From NCBI RefSeq assembly GCF_011601265.1, contig NZ_JAAOLX010000002.1:124001-188000 (forward strand): a DNA stretch of 64,000 bases, in the 5' to 3' direction. This document shows, in pieces, positions 34,251-43,511 of the stretch. Source of the DNA: Iodobacter violaceini (GTDB taxonomy: Bacteria > Pseudomonadota > Gammaproteobacteria > Burkholderiales > Chitinibacteraceae). The position numbers and the translations under genes are program-made. The notes beneath the pieces are model-generated. The model was not told the DNA's origin. It was given only the letters and a program-made list of their open reading frames with translations, and ran no database searches. Position 1 is the stretch's first letter. The number at the start of each line of letters is the position of its first letter.

Positions 34251-36113
34251 TCACGCATGTAAAACCGCATAGATTTTTTCTGCCAAGGCAGAATTAATTC
34301 CTTCAACTTGCTTTAACTCATCCAATGTCGCCGCTTTTACACCCTGCAAACCACCAAAACTGGCCAATAATTTCTGACGGCGCTTAGGCCCGATTCCTTC
34401 CACATCTTCCAATGAAGAAGTCACCCTAGCCTTTGCCCGCCGTGCGCGGTGACCGGTAATGGCAAAGCGATGCGCTTCATCACGAATTTGCTGGATCAGA
34501 TGCAAGGCGGGATGATCGCGCTTAAGCAGAATGGGGGCAGGCCTGTCATTTAAAATCAATTGTTCCAAGCCTGCTTTGCGTGTTTCGCCTTTGGCAACGC
34601 CCAGCAATATAGGACTGCTCATCCCAACTTCTGCCATCGCTTCGGTTGCCATCGAGAGTTGCCCCTTGCCTCCGTCAATTAAAACCACATCAGGCACAAC
34701 GCCCTCGCCTGCAGCAATTTTACCGTAGCGGCGAATCAAAGCCTGGCGCATCGCCGCATAATCGTCACCTGGCGTAATGCCTTCAATATTGTAACGGCGG
34801 TACTCTTTAGGCTGCATATCATAGCGGTCATACACCACACATGAGGCAACAGTTGCCTCGCCCATGGTGTGCGAGATATCAAAACACTCGATACGCGCAA
34901 CGGTATCGGGCCAATTCATGGCTTCTGTCAAAGAGCCCAGACGAGCATGTTGCGTGGCGGTTTGGCTGCTGCGTTGCAAAATCGCCAATTCGGCATTTTT
35001 AATCGCCATCTCCAGCCAAACCCGCCGTTCGCCATTGGGATTGCTATTCAGGACCACCTTATGTTCAGCCTGCTGACTCAGCAAATCGGCCAGTACTGCC
35101 GCATTTTCCGGCTCTGGCTGGCAAAAAATAACTGATGGCGCATTGCGGTCTAAATAATGCTGAGCCAGAAACGCCTCAAGGGCGGCAGGCGCATCATAGC
35201 CATCAGCATGCGATGGAAATAAATTCTTATCCCCCACATGCCGGCCACCACGCACCATGGCCAGATTTACGCAAATCATGCCGCTGCTAATCACACAAAC
35301 CACAATATCGGCATCCACCTCGCTGCTGTTGCTTGATACAAATTGCTTATCCTGGATTCGTGATAAAGCACTGATCTGATCGCGAAGCGCTGCAGCCTCT
35401 TCAAACAGCCAGGCATCGGATGCAGTTTGCATACGAATCTCAAGCTCGCCTAATACTTCGCTGGCTTTGCCATTTAAAAAGCGCACTGCATTATTCACGT
35501 CGCTGCGATAATCATCAGCGCTAATTAAATCCACACAAGGGGCAGAGCAGCGCTTGATTTGGTGCAATAAACAGGGGCGGGAACGATTAGAAAATACGGT
35601 ATCTTCGCAGGTACGTAATTTGAATACCTTTTGCAGAAGCTGAATACTTTCTTTAACCACATAGCCATTTGGGAAAGGGCCGAAATACTGATGGCGCTTA
35701 TCTAAAGCACCACGGTAATAAGCCAGCCTGGGGGAGGCATGGCCGGTAATCACCACATAGGGATAGCTTTTATCATCACGAAATAAAATGTTATAGCGCG
35801 GGCTTAATGCCTTAATCAGATTATTTTCTAATACCAGCGCCTCGCCTTCAGAGCGAACCACGGTTGTTTCTAAACTGAGCACTTGCGCCAGCATTAGGCG
35901 AATGCGCGGGCTGTGATCATTTTTCTGAAAATAAGAACCAACACGTTTCTTAAGGCTAATGGCCTTGCCCACATACAGCACCGTGCCATCTGCCGCGATA
36001 AAACGATAGACCCCTGGCTGATTTGGCAAGCTCTTAACGTGTGCCAATAAGGCTTCCTGCGGATTCAGCGGGGCTGATGCAACAGGTGTTGCGGGCAAAG
36101 ATTGTTCAGGCAT
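34251..36113 (-). CDS. uvrC: UvrABC system protein C
   Basis: 620 residues. The GIY-YIG nuclease domain (NQPGVYRFIAADGTVLYVG, about 31-49) makes the 3' incision. Next are a Cys cluster (CLLHQIKRCSAPCV), the UVR domain near residues 205-240, the RNase H-like 5' nuclease domain (CFDISHTMGEATVASCVV, VLIDGGKGQL) and a C-terminal helix-hairpin-helix (LEDVEGIGPKRRQKLL). Complete and full-length. It acts in nucleotide excision repair. Confidence 0.96.
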   Translation of the reverse strand: MPEQSLPATPVASAPLNPQEALLAHVKSLPNQPGVYRFIAADGTVLYVGKAISLKKRVGSYFQKNDHSPRIRLMLAQVLSLETTVVRSEGEALVLENNLIKALSPRYNILFRDDKSYPYVVITGHASPRLAYYRGALDKRHQYFGPFPNGYVVKESIQLLQKVFKLRTCEDTVFSNRSRPCLLHQIKRCSAPCVDLISADDYRSDVNNAVRFLNGKASEVLGELEIRMQTASDAWLFEEAAALRDQISALSRIQDKQFVSSNSSEVDADIVVCVISSGMICVNLAMVRGGRHVGDKNLFPSHADGYDAPAALEAFLAQHYLDRNAPSVIFCQPEPENAAVLADLLSQQAEHKVVLNSNPNGERRVWLEMAIKNAELAILQRSSQTATQHARLGSLTEAMNWPDTVARIECFDISHTMGEATVASCVVYDRYDMQPKEYRRYNIEGITPGDDYAAMRQALIRRYGKIAAGEGVVPDVVLIDGGKGQLSMATEAMAEVGMSSPILLGVAKGETRKAGLEQLILNDRPAPILLKRDHPALHLIQQIRDEAHRFAITGHRARRAKARVTSSLEDVEGIGPKRRQKLLASFGGLQGVKAATLDELKQVEGINSALAEKIYAVLHA

Positions 36114-36359
36114 GGCTCAGATAAAGGTCAGCAAAGAGAATGCAATTCTACCCCGAAGCCATGCCGGATTACGGCAAATATAACGCCAACCAACATCAAC
36201 TGATTTATTTCCTGCTTGCCAGCACAGTTAAACCTGCCTTAACGCATGCCATAGTCATTTGAGCAAAAAAAGCGGCATTGAGACAGGCTGACAATCACAT
36301 TCAACAAATATATTTTTTATGGACGCTATTAATGATGGTTTATTTACCCCACTCCAGGT

Positions 36360-36521
36360 TTAAGCCAATCTCCCATTGTTTTGGGATGATTCTGCAGGCA
36401 CGATCAGAGAGACCTGTGCATCTTTGATGCTTTCCTCGTGGGCATTCACAATAATGAGATACAACGTGATATGCACAAAAGCCACAAAGAAAAGAACCAG
36501 TAAGTGAGAAGTGGTTTTCAT
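36360..36521 (-). CDS. Small single-pass membrane protein, 53 aa, unknown
   Basis: ATG at 36521 with GGAG 8 bases upstream. The product begins MKTTSHLLVLFFVAFVHITL: a positively charged start and one hydrophobic segment (about 7-26), then a polar tail with HEESIKDAQVSLIVPAESS. It could be a membrane-anchored small protein or a secreted peptide with an uncleaved signal. A longer ORF in another frame over the same bases (36340-36534) has no such signature. It stands alone between uvrC and hldD. Confidence 0.5.
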   Translation of the reverse strand: MKTTSHLLVLFFVAFVHITLYLIIVNAHEESIKDAQVSLIVPAESSQNNGRLA

Positions 36522-36664
36522 GATAGAGCTCCATTCAGTGCGATTGATAAGTTCACTGTAATGGGTCGAATGTCTGGCAGACAGGTGTAAGCGATAGACT
36601 GCTAAAAGTGATGCATGGGCTGCAAAAAATGCCGGCTGACCTGCTATAAAGAAAGGGATGCGTC

Positions 36665-36692
36665 AAAAAGCCGGGCTTCGTACCCGGCTTTT
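36665..36692 (-). terminator. Terminator after hldD
   Basis: On the minus strand AAAAGCCGGG/CCCGGCTTTT with a 7-base loop and a T5 tail begins 6 bases after the hldD stop. It is A/T-flanked on both sides and may work both ways. Confidence 0.9.
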
Positions 36693-36697
36693 ATTTT

Positions 36698-37693
36698 TTA
36701 CTTGCTTAGCAATGCCTGAATATAACGGCGAACGCCCTCTTCGACAGTCAGGAAATCTTCGTCATACCCTGATTCACGCAGCAAAGTGGTATCGGCCTCG
36801 GTAAAACTTTGATATTTTCCTTTAAGCGAATCAGGGAAATCAATGTATTCCAAAACACCCTGAGCAATCATCTCATCCAAAGTCAGTGCAGCTTTGCCTT
36901 CGTGCTCACGGCAGGTATTTACCACAGCCAGCGCAACATCATTAAATGGCTGTGATTTTCCTGTACCCAGATTATAAATCCCACATACATCGGGATTATC
37001 CAGAAACCATAAATTGGCTTTGACTACGTCTTCTACAGAAATAAAATCGCGCGTATGGCCGCCATTAGCGTAGCCGCCATATTCGCCAAATAATTTTACT
37101 TTGCCGTGTTCCCGGTATTGATTGAAATGATGGAACGCCACCGAAGCCATGCGGCCTTTATGCTGCTCACGCGGGCCATAAACATTGAAGTACCGGAAAC
37201 CCACAACCTGCGCGGTAATTTCATTCATGCGCTGGCGCAGCACCTGATCAAATAAAAGCTTGGAGTAGCCATATACATTTAATGGCGCTTCGCAATCCGG
37301 GCTTTCAATAAAGCCATTATCGCCATTGCCATAGGTTGCCGCGCTGGATGCATATAAAAACTGCACTTCTTCAGCCTGGCACCAATCAAACAGCGCCAGC
37401 GTATATTGATAGTTGTTATCCATCATATATTTACCGTTATGCTCCATCGTATCGGAACACGCGCCTTCGTGAAAAATGGCGGTAATTTCACCGTCATAAT
37501 GCCCTGCACTTAAATCGGCAATAAAGTCTTCTTTATCTGCGTAATGGCTAATCTGGCAATCGACTAAATTTTTAAACTGATCTGGCAGGGCCAAATCATC
37601 CACCGCAATAATATCGGTTTCGCCGCGAGCATTCAGGCCCTTTATAATATTTGAGCCAATAAAGCCGGCTGCTCCGGTCACTACTATTGCCAT
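36698..37693 (-). CDS. hldD: ADP-L-glycero-D-manno-heptose 6-epimerase
   Basis: 331 residues. An extended short-chain dehydrogenase with NADP loop [15 protein letters not shown], the SSAATYG serine block and catalytic YGYSKLLFD (Tyr/Lys). [20 protein letters not shown] is typical of HldD. It makes the LPS heptose donor after the HldA and HldC steps; hldA is 12 kb away on the same strand. It follows the GH9 gene by 60 bases. Confidence 0.96.
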   Translation of the reverse strand: MAIVVTGAAGFIGSNIIKGLNARGETDIIAVDDLALPDQFKNLVDCQISHYADKEDFIADLSAGHYDGEITAIFHEGACSDTMEHNGKYMMDNNYQYTLALFDWCQAEEVQFLYASSAATYGNGDNGFIESPDCEAPLNVYGYSKLLFDQVLRQRMNEITAQVVGFRYFNVYGPREQHKGRMASVAFHHFNQYREHGKVKLFGEYGGYANGGHTRDFISVEDVVKANLWFLDNPDVCGIYNLGTGKSQPFNDVALAVVNTCREHEGKAALTLDEMIAQGVLEYIDFPDSLKGKYQSFTEADTTLLRESGYDEDFLTVEEGVRRYIQALLSK

Positions 37694-37753
37694 TTTGTAT
37701 TCCTTTAAAATTCTTGCTATTTACGTGCGGGCAGGCGCTCTGCCCACCCTATA

Positions 37754-39448
37754 TTAATTTTTACCAATTCTGGTGCTCAGCGCCAGGAAGAGCCAAGCGC
37801 CATGCGGCATCCATTGCTCTGTCCAGCGCCAGCTATTGGCCATTGTGGCTATTTCAGACTTTTTAAAATCGATATCGTTCTCGTCATTTAAGCCGCTGGT
37901 AATACCATTGCACACCCCGCCTGGTGCATTATAAAAACCAACCTCATAGCGTGGGTTGTTGCGCCCCCAGCCTTGCAGCATGCAGGCGTCAAATGGATTT
38001 GCGCCCAGCAGCCAGTTCAGCGCGGCCTGCTCGTACCTTGCCAATTGTGTGACTAGAGACAATTCATCAGCGAACAGCACCTGAGCGCGTGAGCTGGCTG
38101 CGGCAATCGAGCCTAAACGTGCATTTTCGCCCTGCCACCAGTAGCCCGTACCATTGTCGTGAGGAATAAAGAATTGCTCACGCCCGGCTTCGCCTGCTTG
38201 TTTTACAAACTGACGCGGATAGCCAAAAGGGTTATTTACGCTGGCAAAAGTAATTTTGAATTCGTATTCAAAAGCACAGCGCAGCACTTCACGAATCCGC
38301 CCAACCAAAGGTGAGCCGGGCACAACTTCGATAAAGCGCATCAGTGCGATATAAGGCAAACCTGCGTCGCTTGCATGGAAAAAACTACGCTCGCCCACAG
38401 CATCAGCCTTAAACCAGCCATCTGCCGTTTGTCGCTCCAATAAATTTAAAACACGCCGTGCAGCAGCATCAGCGTAAATTCCCTCGCCGCAGACTGCCAG
38501 TAATTCGCAAGCCGCCAGCAAGGCGCAGTAATCATCGATAATGTTTTCAACGCCATTATCCAGGTATTCCAGATTATGTTGCTCAAGGTGAGCAAAGCCA
38601 CGCTGTGCGGCTTGCAAATATTGAACCCGGCTAAATTCGCCATCACGCTGCAATGCCGATGCACGCGCTAAAGCGGCTATTGCTATACCCCCACCCTGGC
38701 GGTAGCCAGCCTGATATGTGGCAAATTTCTCGCCTTTTTGCGTTTCATAAGCGCAGATATCACGGCGGTTTTCATCTTTAGACCATTGATCAAATACCGT
38801 GATATAGAAGTAGCCTGCCGGATCCTGCATACGCAACAGATAATCTGCACCGTGTAAGGCTTCGTCGACGATTCTTTCATTAAACCACTTGGATTGCGCT
38901 GGCAATTGCGCCAGGCCGTCGAGCAAATTCCACACCACTTGCGGTGTTTGCTGCGGGTTCATAAAGTTGGCAAACGATAAATGACTCAGATACTTAGAGC
39001 AATCCCCCGAAGCATCGTACCAACCACCATGCACATCGCGGCGCTCTTCACTACCCCATTTAGGGCGGCTGCGATCTGCCTGGTCGTACAGGCCGGTACA
39101 ACGCTGGCCTTTAATGTAGTGCACGATATCTGACAGGATTTGCTCAGAAAATAGTTTTTTCGCAATATTGAAAGTATGCGAGGCCAGAGGGGGATTGATG
39201 CCATCCACGACCAGAAAATACTCACCCTCAGCATCCAGCGCAGAGAAATCAGCCGTCCAGTAATGCCACTGACCAGCGCCCCAATGATCTACACCACCGC
39301 TTTGTTTGATCTCACCAGCAAAGGCCAGCTCGCGGCTCTCTGCGTGATACACACTAAAACGACGCGCTGCAAAATCAGCAGGTGCATCGATAATTGCAGT
39401 TTTTTGTCCTGCCAGTTCGAAACCAAGGTGATTCAGTAATATTTTCAT
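37754..39448 (-). CDS. Glycoside hydrolase family 9, cytoplasmic
   Basis: 564 residues. Residues 1 to about 95 are an Ig-like CelD_N domain (MKILLNHLGFELAGQKTAII); the GH9 (alpha/alpha)6 barrel follows. The catalytic Asp pair is in GGWYDASGDCSKY (D145, D149) and the probable acid is E532 in KSEIATMAN. The inserted Ser (DASGD instead of DAGD) recalls the GH9 beta-glucosaminidases of chitin-using bacteria rather than cellulases. There is no signal peptide, so it acts on imported oligosaccharides. It abuts the ROK kinase gene with no gap. Substrate (chito- or cello-oligosaccharide) is inferred. Confidence 0.85.
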   Translation of the reverse strand: MKILLNHLGFELAGQKTAIIDAPADFAARRFSVYHAESRELAFAGEIKQSGGVDHWGAGQWHYWTADFSALDAEGEYFLVVDGINPPLASHTFNIAKKLFSEQILSDIVHYIKGQRCTGLYDQADRSRPKWGSEERRDVHGGWYDASGDCSKYLSHLSFANFMNPQQTPQVVWNLLDGLAQLPAQSKWFNERIVDEALHGADYLLRMQDPAGYFYITVFDQWSKDENRRDICAYETQKGEKFATYQAGYRQGGGIAIAALARASALQRDGEFSRVQYLQAAQRGFAHLEQHNLEYLDNGVENIIDDYCALLAACELLAVCGEGIYADAAARRVLNLLERQTADGWFKADAVGERSFFHASDAGLPYIALMRFIEVVPGSPLVGRIREVLRCAFEYEFKITFASVNNPFGYPRQFVKQAGEAGREQFFIPHDNGTGYWWQGENARLGSIAAASSRAQVLFADELSLVTQLARYEQAALNWLLGANPFDACMLQGWGRNNPRYEVGFYNAPGGVCNGITSGLNDENDIDFKKSEIATMANSWRWTEQWMPHGAWLFLALSTRIGKN

Positions 39449-40333
39449 TTATGCGCCCCTGTGTGTGATCAGCCAGTTACGTACAGCCCCCAGCATGCCG
39501 GCATGATTGCCTGCGGTTGCGAGGGCCAGTTCGGTCATTTTTTTAAAATCAGGTAAAAGTTGTTGTGCGACGGTTTGTCGAATGGCATTTAAAAAGACCT
39601 CGCCCCGCCCGGCAATACCGCCGCCCAGTACGATTTTTTCGGGATTAAAGGCGTAAATTAAATTTACGATGCCTGTGGCAAGCAAATCCAGCCACTCCGC
39701 GACCACTTTTTGCATTTGGGCGTCACCTGCATCAACGCGGGCAAAAATCACTTTGCCATTTAATCCGGCCTCTCCTGTTGCTGCCTCGGCCCTGCGTACC
39801 AAGCCCGACATCGAAGCTTGCGACTCCCATATCTGCCCGCCAATATTCATATAGCCCCATTCACCCGCTGCTGCGCGATGCCCACGATGTAAGCGCCCGC
39901 CCAAAACAATGCCGCCTCCAATGCCCGTGCCAATTGCAATGGCCAGATAATCGGCCACACCTTTGGCGGCACCGGTCCATCCTTCGGCCAACGCCACGCA
40001 GTTCACGTCATTTTCTGCCGTGACAGGCAAGTCAAATTCATTTTCAAAGGCGGGGATCAGCGCGATACCGGGGTAATCAGGTACGGCTTCGGCAGCGCCA
40101 AGCACTGTGCCGCGAACAGGTTCGATCAGGCCCAGGCTGCTAATCGCAATGCCTGCAGGCTGATATTGGGTAATGAAGGGGTGAGCTAAAACCAGTAATT
40201 TATTCAATAAAGCGGGCCCGCCGTCTGCCGCACAGGTATTTTGAACTTCAGCGTGGAGCACCTCACCCGTATCACTGACGATGCCATATTTAATTTGCGT
40301 ACCACCAACATCAAAAGCTAAGAGCTTACTCAC
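39449..40333 (-). CDS. ROK family sugar kinase without the zinc motif
   Basis: 294 residues. The ATP-binding start is LAFDVGGTQIKYGIV; ENDVNCVALAEGWTGAAKG holds the catalytic Asp; AIGTGIGGGIVLGGRLHRGH is the ROK signature. After GEWGYM the family's CxCGxxGCxE zinc-binding segment is missing (GGQIWESQASMSGLV instead), as in beta-glucoside-kinase-like ROK proteins. No helix-turn-helix is present, so it is an enzyme, not a repressor. Its stop directly precedes the GH9 start, suggesting it phosphorylates a GH9 product (glucose, glucosamine or a disaccharide). Confidence 0.85.
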   Translation of the reverse strand: MSKLLAFDVGGTQIKYGIVSDTGEVLHAEVQNTCAADGGPALLNKLLVLAHPFITQYQPAGIAISSLGLIEPVRGTVLGAAEAVPDYPGIALIPAFENEFDLPVTAENDVNCVALAEGWTGAAKGVADYLAIAIGTGIGGGIVLGGRLHRGHRAAAGEWGYMNIGGQIWESQASMSGLVRRAEAATGEAGLNGKVIFARVDAGDAQMQKVVAEWLDLLATGIVNLIYAFNPEKIVLGGGIAGRGEVFLNAIRQTVAQQLLPDFKKMTELALATAGNHAGMLGAVRNWLITHRGA

Positions 40334-40411
40334 GCACGGACTCCACGATTAATAAATGCAAAGAGCGTAATCACACGCAGACTCCGCAATAAACAATGAC
40401 TAAAAGAGCGC

Positions 40412-41086
40412 TCACTCGCTGATTTCCCAACGAATGGCCTCTTTACCCTGGCCAAGCAAATAACGGTTTGCTGCAGAAAAATGCCCATTACCAATAAAAC
40501 CGCGATAAACCGAAAGTGGCGAAGGATGAGCCGAGCACAAAATACAATGCCGGCCGGCATCAATCAAAGCTTGCTTCTTTTGCGCATAAACGCCCCAAAG
40601 CATAAATACAATATGGCTTTGCTGCTCTGCCAGCGATTTAATCAACGCATCGGTCAGCACTTCCCAACCTTGCCTCGCGTGCGATGCGGCCTTATCGGCT
40701 TCAACCGTTAAAACACAATTAAGAAGCAGAACACCCTGTTCGGCCCAGGATTGAAGATTGCCATGTTGTGGCGGGGTATGACCCAGATCCCGCGCAACTT
40801 CTTTAAAGATATTCACTAAGGAAGGTGGTGGTTTAACACCAAAAGGCACAGAAAAACTGAGTCCATGCGCCTGCCCCGCGCCATGATAGGGATCCTGGCC
40901 AAGCACCACCACTTTGACCTGCTCAGGTTTCATATATTCAAGCGCTGCAAACCATTGTGATGGCTGGGGAAAGACGGGTTTTCCCGCAGCAAGCTCAGCC
41001 TCTAAAAATGCGTTAAGTTGCTGCCATTTTGCACTTTGTAAAACATCGCTCACTAAAGGCTGCCATGCAGCAGGCAGTGTCATCAT
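40412..41086 (-). CDS. ung: Uracil-DNA glycosylase
   Basis: 224 residues. The water-activating loop is VVLGQDPYHGAGQAHGLSFSV and the minor-groove loop HPSPLSVYRGF; VLLLNCVLTVE is the uracil-binding block. It removes uracil from DNA for base excision repair. ATG overlaps the stop of the PilZ-like gene by 4 bases, so translation is coupled. Confidence 0.97.
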   Translation of the reverse strand: MMTLPAAWQPLVSDVLQSAKWQQLNAFLEAELAAGKPVFPQPSQWFAALEYMKPEQVKVVVLGQDPYHGAGQAHGLSFSVPFGVKPPPSLVNIFKEVARDLGHTPPQHGNLQSWAEQGVLLLNCVLTVEADKAASHARQGWEVLTDALIKSLAEQQSHIVFMLWGVYAQKKQALIDAGRHCILCSAHPSPLSVYRGFIGNGHFSAANRYLLGQGKEAIRWEISE

Positions 41087-41589
41087 GCTTGCGCCCCGCG
41101 CCCGGCATGCACAAGGCGGCGGTGATTTCTGAAAACTGTGCGTTCAAACCAGTCACGCAAGGCTTCTTCCTGCAATAATAAGCGTGCAGTGAGCACATAC
41201 CCTTGCTCCGACACGACGCATGAAATAATTTCGGCAGGCAATTGCAAGGAAAAAGGGAGTATGTGTGAAAGGCTAAGCGCCAGCGCACCATGCGCCCCTA
41301 AGGGCAATGCCGCGGAATCACGCCAGACAATGGTTTCCAAACCAATCATAACTTCTTTAGCTGCAGGCAAGGTATGGCTGGCATTTTTTGCTGTCCATAA
41401 CAGCATTAAATCCAGCTTGGCGTGCAAAGCATCCTGCGCATGGCTGCGCTCATCACTGATCGATTCAAACTCTGCCAGTACGGCAAGGTATCGCGTCGCT
41501 TCAAAAGTGCTTTGCTGCAGCACGCCATGCCATGCAAGTGGCAAATGGGCAGAGAAATGCACGCCATCAGGAACTGGAAGTGTATTCAT
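41083..41589 (-). CDS. PilZ-like protein (atypical)
   Basis: 168 residues, soluble. Alternating beta-strands in the middle and the ending DWFERTVFRNHRRLVHAG resemble atypical PilZ proteins of betaproteobacteria. The RxxxR and D/NxSxxG cyclic-di-GMP motifs are not evident, so nucleotide binding is doubtful. It is coupled to ung and divergent from the carbonic anhydrase. Family call is tentative. Confidence 0.4.
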   Translation of the reverse strand: MNTLPVPDGVHFSAHLPLAWHGVLQQSTFEATRYLAVLAEFESISDERSHAQDALHAKLDLMLLWTAKNASHTLPAAKEVMIGLETIVWRDSAALPLGAHGALALSLSHILPFSLQLPAEIISCVVSEQGYVLTARLLLQEEALRDWFERTVFRNHRRLVHAGRGAQA

Positions 41590-41702
41590 CGGTTTGAACC
41601 TTGGTTGTTTTACAAATTATAACGCGGCAACGTTGTCTTTTTGCTGATCACAGCTAAGCTTTCAAAAAGACACACAGAACTTACCTAAACGGAATACATA
41701 CT

Positions 41703-42701
41703 ATGCGCTACTCCGCACTGATGATGTGCCTGACTGTTGCTTTTACTTTTGCAGCCGAACCCGGCCATAAAGCAGCCGCCCCGGAGCCTGCCCATAAAAC
41801 CGAAAAACCTGCCGCAGAAACTGCACCAGCCAGTCATGATGCGCCTCCTGAAACAATCCCAGTACCTCATTCCGCCCCGGTTGGCAAATACGGCATCCCA
41901 AGCCCAGGGCCGGGCCACCGCAGCAATAATTCTCATGCTGCAGCAAAAAAACACAAAGCACCCTCCGCTCACGCTCCGGCTGCAGCACACGGCGACGGGC
42001 ATGGCGCACCTCACGCAGGAGGACACTGGGGCTACGAAGAAGGAAGTACCGGCCCCAACCGCTGGGGCAGCATGAGCCCCTCATTTGCGCTTTGCGCTGA
42101 AGGAAAAGAACAATCTCCCATCAATATCACAACCAGTTATGCGCAGGAAATGGAGAAAATCAAATTCAGTTACGGCATGACCCGAATTATTGTGGTCAAT
42201 AACGGGCACACTATTCAGCTTAATATCGACCCTGGCAGCTATATTGAGGCCTTAGGCAGCAAGTACCAGCTTTTGCAGTTTCACTTTCATACCCCAAGCG
42301 AAGAAGCCATCGGCGGCATTCGCTACCCGATGGTGGCGCATTTAGTCCATAAAAGTGAAGAAGGTAAACTTGCGGTAGTGGCCGCGCTGATTCAGCAAGG
42401 CGCGCAGGATAATCCGCTGATAGAAGCGCTCTGGGACAAAATGCCTGACGAACACAATGAATCGAGAACCTTTGATAAGCTGACCTACAGCCCCGCGGCC
42501 TTGCTTCCGCTGGACCAGTCTTTTTATACATTTATGGGGTCACTCACCACCCCCCCTTGTTCTGAAGGTGTGCGCTGGCTGGTAATGAAAAACCCCCTAA
42601 GTATTTCAGCCCGGCAAATTGCACGTTTTCGTAAGATATTCCCCATGAATGCCCGGCCTGTCCAATCAATCAATGCAAGAAATGTAATGGAAGGAATGTA
42701 G
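41703..42701 (+). CDS. Alpha-carbonic anhydrase, exported, with His/Pro-rich linker
   Basis: 332 residues. A short signal peptide (about 1-18, ending FTFAA) leads into a Pro/Ala/His-rich linker to about residue 105 with many histidines (AHGDGHGAPHAGGHWGY). The CA domain has zinc ligands H194 and H196 (QFHFHTPSE) and H213 (AHLVH), proton-shuttle-like H169 (NNGH), the SLTTPPCSEGV block and a probable disulfide between C131 and the Cys of TTPPC. Unusual: the residue two before H213, a conserved Glu (human CAII Glu117), is Val211. It hydrates CO2 in the periplasm; the linker may bind metal. Confidence 0.9.
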   Translation: MRYSALMMCLTVAFTFAAEPGHKAAAPEPAHKTEKPAAETAPASHDAPPETIPVPHSAPVGKYGIPSPGPGHRSNNSHAAAKKHKAPSAHAPAAAHGDGHGAPHAGGHWGYEEGSTGPNRWGSMSPSFALCAEGKEQSPINITTSYAQEMEKIKFSYGMTRIIVVNNGHTIQLNIDPGSYIEALGSKYQLLQFHFHTPSEEAIGGIRYPMVAHLVHKSEEGKLAVVAALIQQGAQDNPLIEALWDKMPDEHNESRTFDKLTYSPAALLPLDQSFYTFMGSLTTPPCSEGVRWLVMKNPLSISARQIARFRKIFPMNARPVQSINARNVMEGM

Positions 42702-42715
42702 CAAAATCATATCTG

Positions 42716-43495
42716 CTAACTAAGGGCGCTGACTTGCCTTTGCCGCTCGTAACAAAGAATCGCGGCAGCAGCGGCCACGTTTAAAGACTCAACCTGCCCT
42801 TGCATAGGAATAGTCAGCCGCAAGCTGGCTAAATCCTGCATCGCCTGCGAAACGCCTGATCCTTCAGAACCCAGTACTAAAGCCAGATCGTGCGCTAAAT
42901 TGGCCGCATAGGGCGGCACCGCCTGCTCAAGTACCGTAACAGCGACTGCACCGGAGAACTGGCTGGCAAAGGCAGGCAAATTGATATGCTCCAGCATATC
43001 CAGGACAAAATGAGCTCCCATCCCTGCCCGCAATACCTTGGGCGACCAGACATCCGCACACTCATCTGCGAGCAATACCTGATCCACACCAAACGCCGCG
43101 GCTGAGCGCAAAATCGTGCCCACATTACCGGGGTCCTGCACGCCATCCAGCAACAGGCAAAAACCACGCTCACGCGCTGGCGCGGCAGTCGGAATGGTGT
43201 AGAGCCCCATAATGCCCGTGGTGCTGGGTAAATCGCTGAGCTCGGCAAACAAAGCTTCGTCCAGGATGATTTGAGCTGCAGTAAAACGCTGTAAAAGGGC
43301 CAGCACTTCCGTGTTTTCAAGCGCAGCCGGTGTTAAAACAATTTTCTCCGGAGCACCACCGGCATCCGCCAGCGCCAGCAGCAGATGCGTGCCATCGAGC
43401 AGGGTTTGTCCGGCTTTGCGCCGTTCACGGCGGCTGCCTGAAAGCTTTAATAAGGATTTAAAAAACGGATTCTGACGGGAAGAAATAACAAGCAT
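42716..43495 (-). CDS. SpoU/TrmH family RNA 2'-O-methyltransferase
   Basis: 259 residues from the ATG at 43495 (MLVISSRQNPFFKSLLKL); the longer reading to 43546 overlaps the HDOD gene. An N-terminal substrate-binding domain (GQTLLDGTHLL) precedes the SpoU knot: LLLDGVQDPGNVGTILRSA, LVLGSEGSGVS and LTIPMQGQVESLNVAAAAAI, the three family motifs. It methylates ribose 2'-O in rRNA or tRNA; the site is unknown. It lies 16 bases after the HDOD gene. Confidence 0.9.
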   Translation of the reverse strand: MLVISSRQNPFFKSLLKLSGSRRERRKAGQTLLDGTHLLLALADAGGAPEKIVLTPAALENTEVLALLQRFTAAQIILDEALFAELSDLPSTTGIMGLYTIPTAAPARERGFCLLLDGVQDPGNVGTILRSAAAFGVDQVLLADECADVWSPKVLRAGMGAHFVLDMLEHINLPAFASQFSGAVAVTVLEQAVPPYAANLAHDLALVLGSEGSGVSQAMQDLASLRLTIPMQGQVESLNVAAAAAILCYERQRQVSALS

Positions 43496-43511
43496 AAAGA
43501 ACCTAAAACAA

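Noticed and set aside
36340-36534. 64-codon minus-strand ORF
   Set aside because: A different frame over the same bases (36360-36521) has a ribosome site and a membrane segment and is the better gene.
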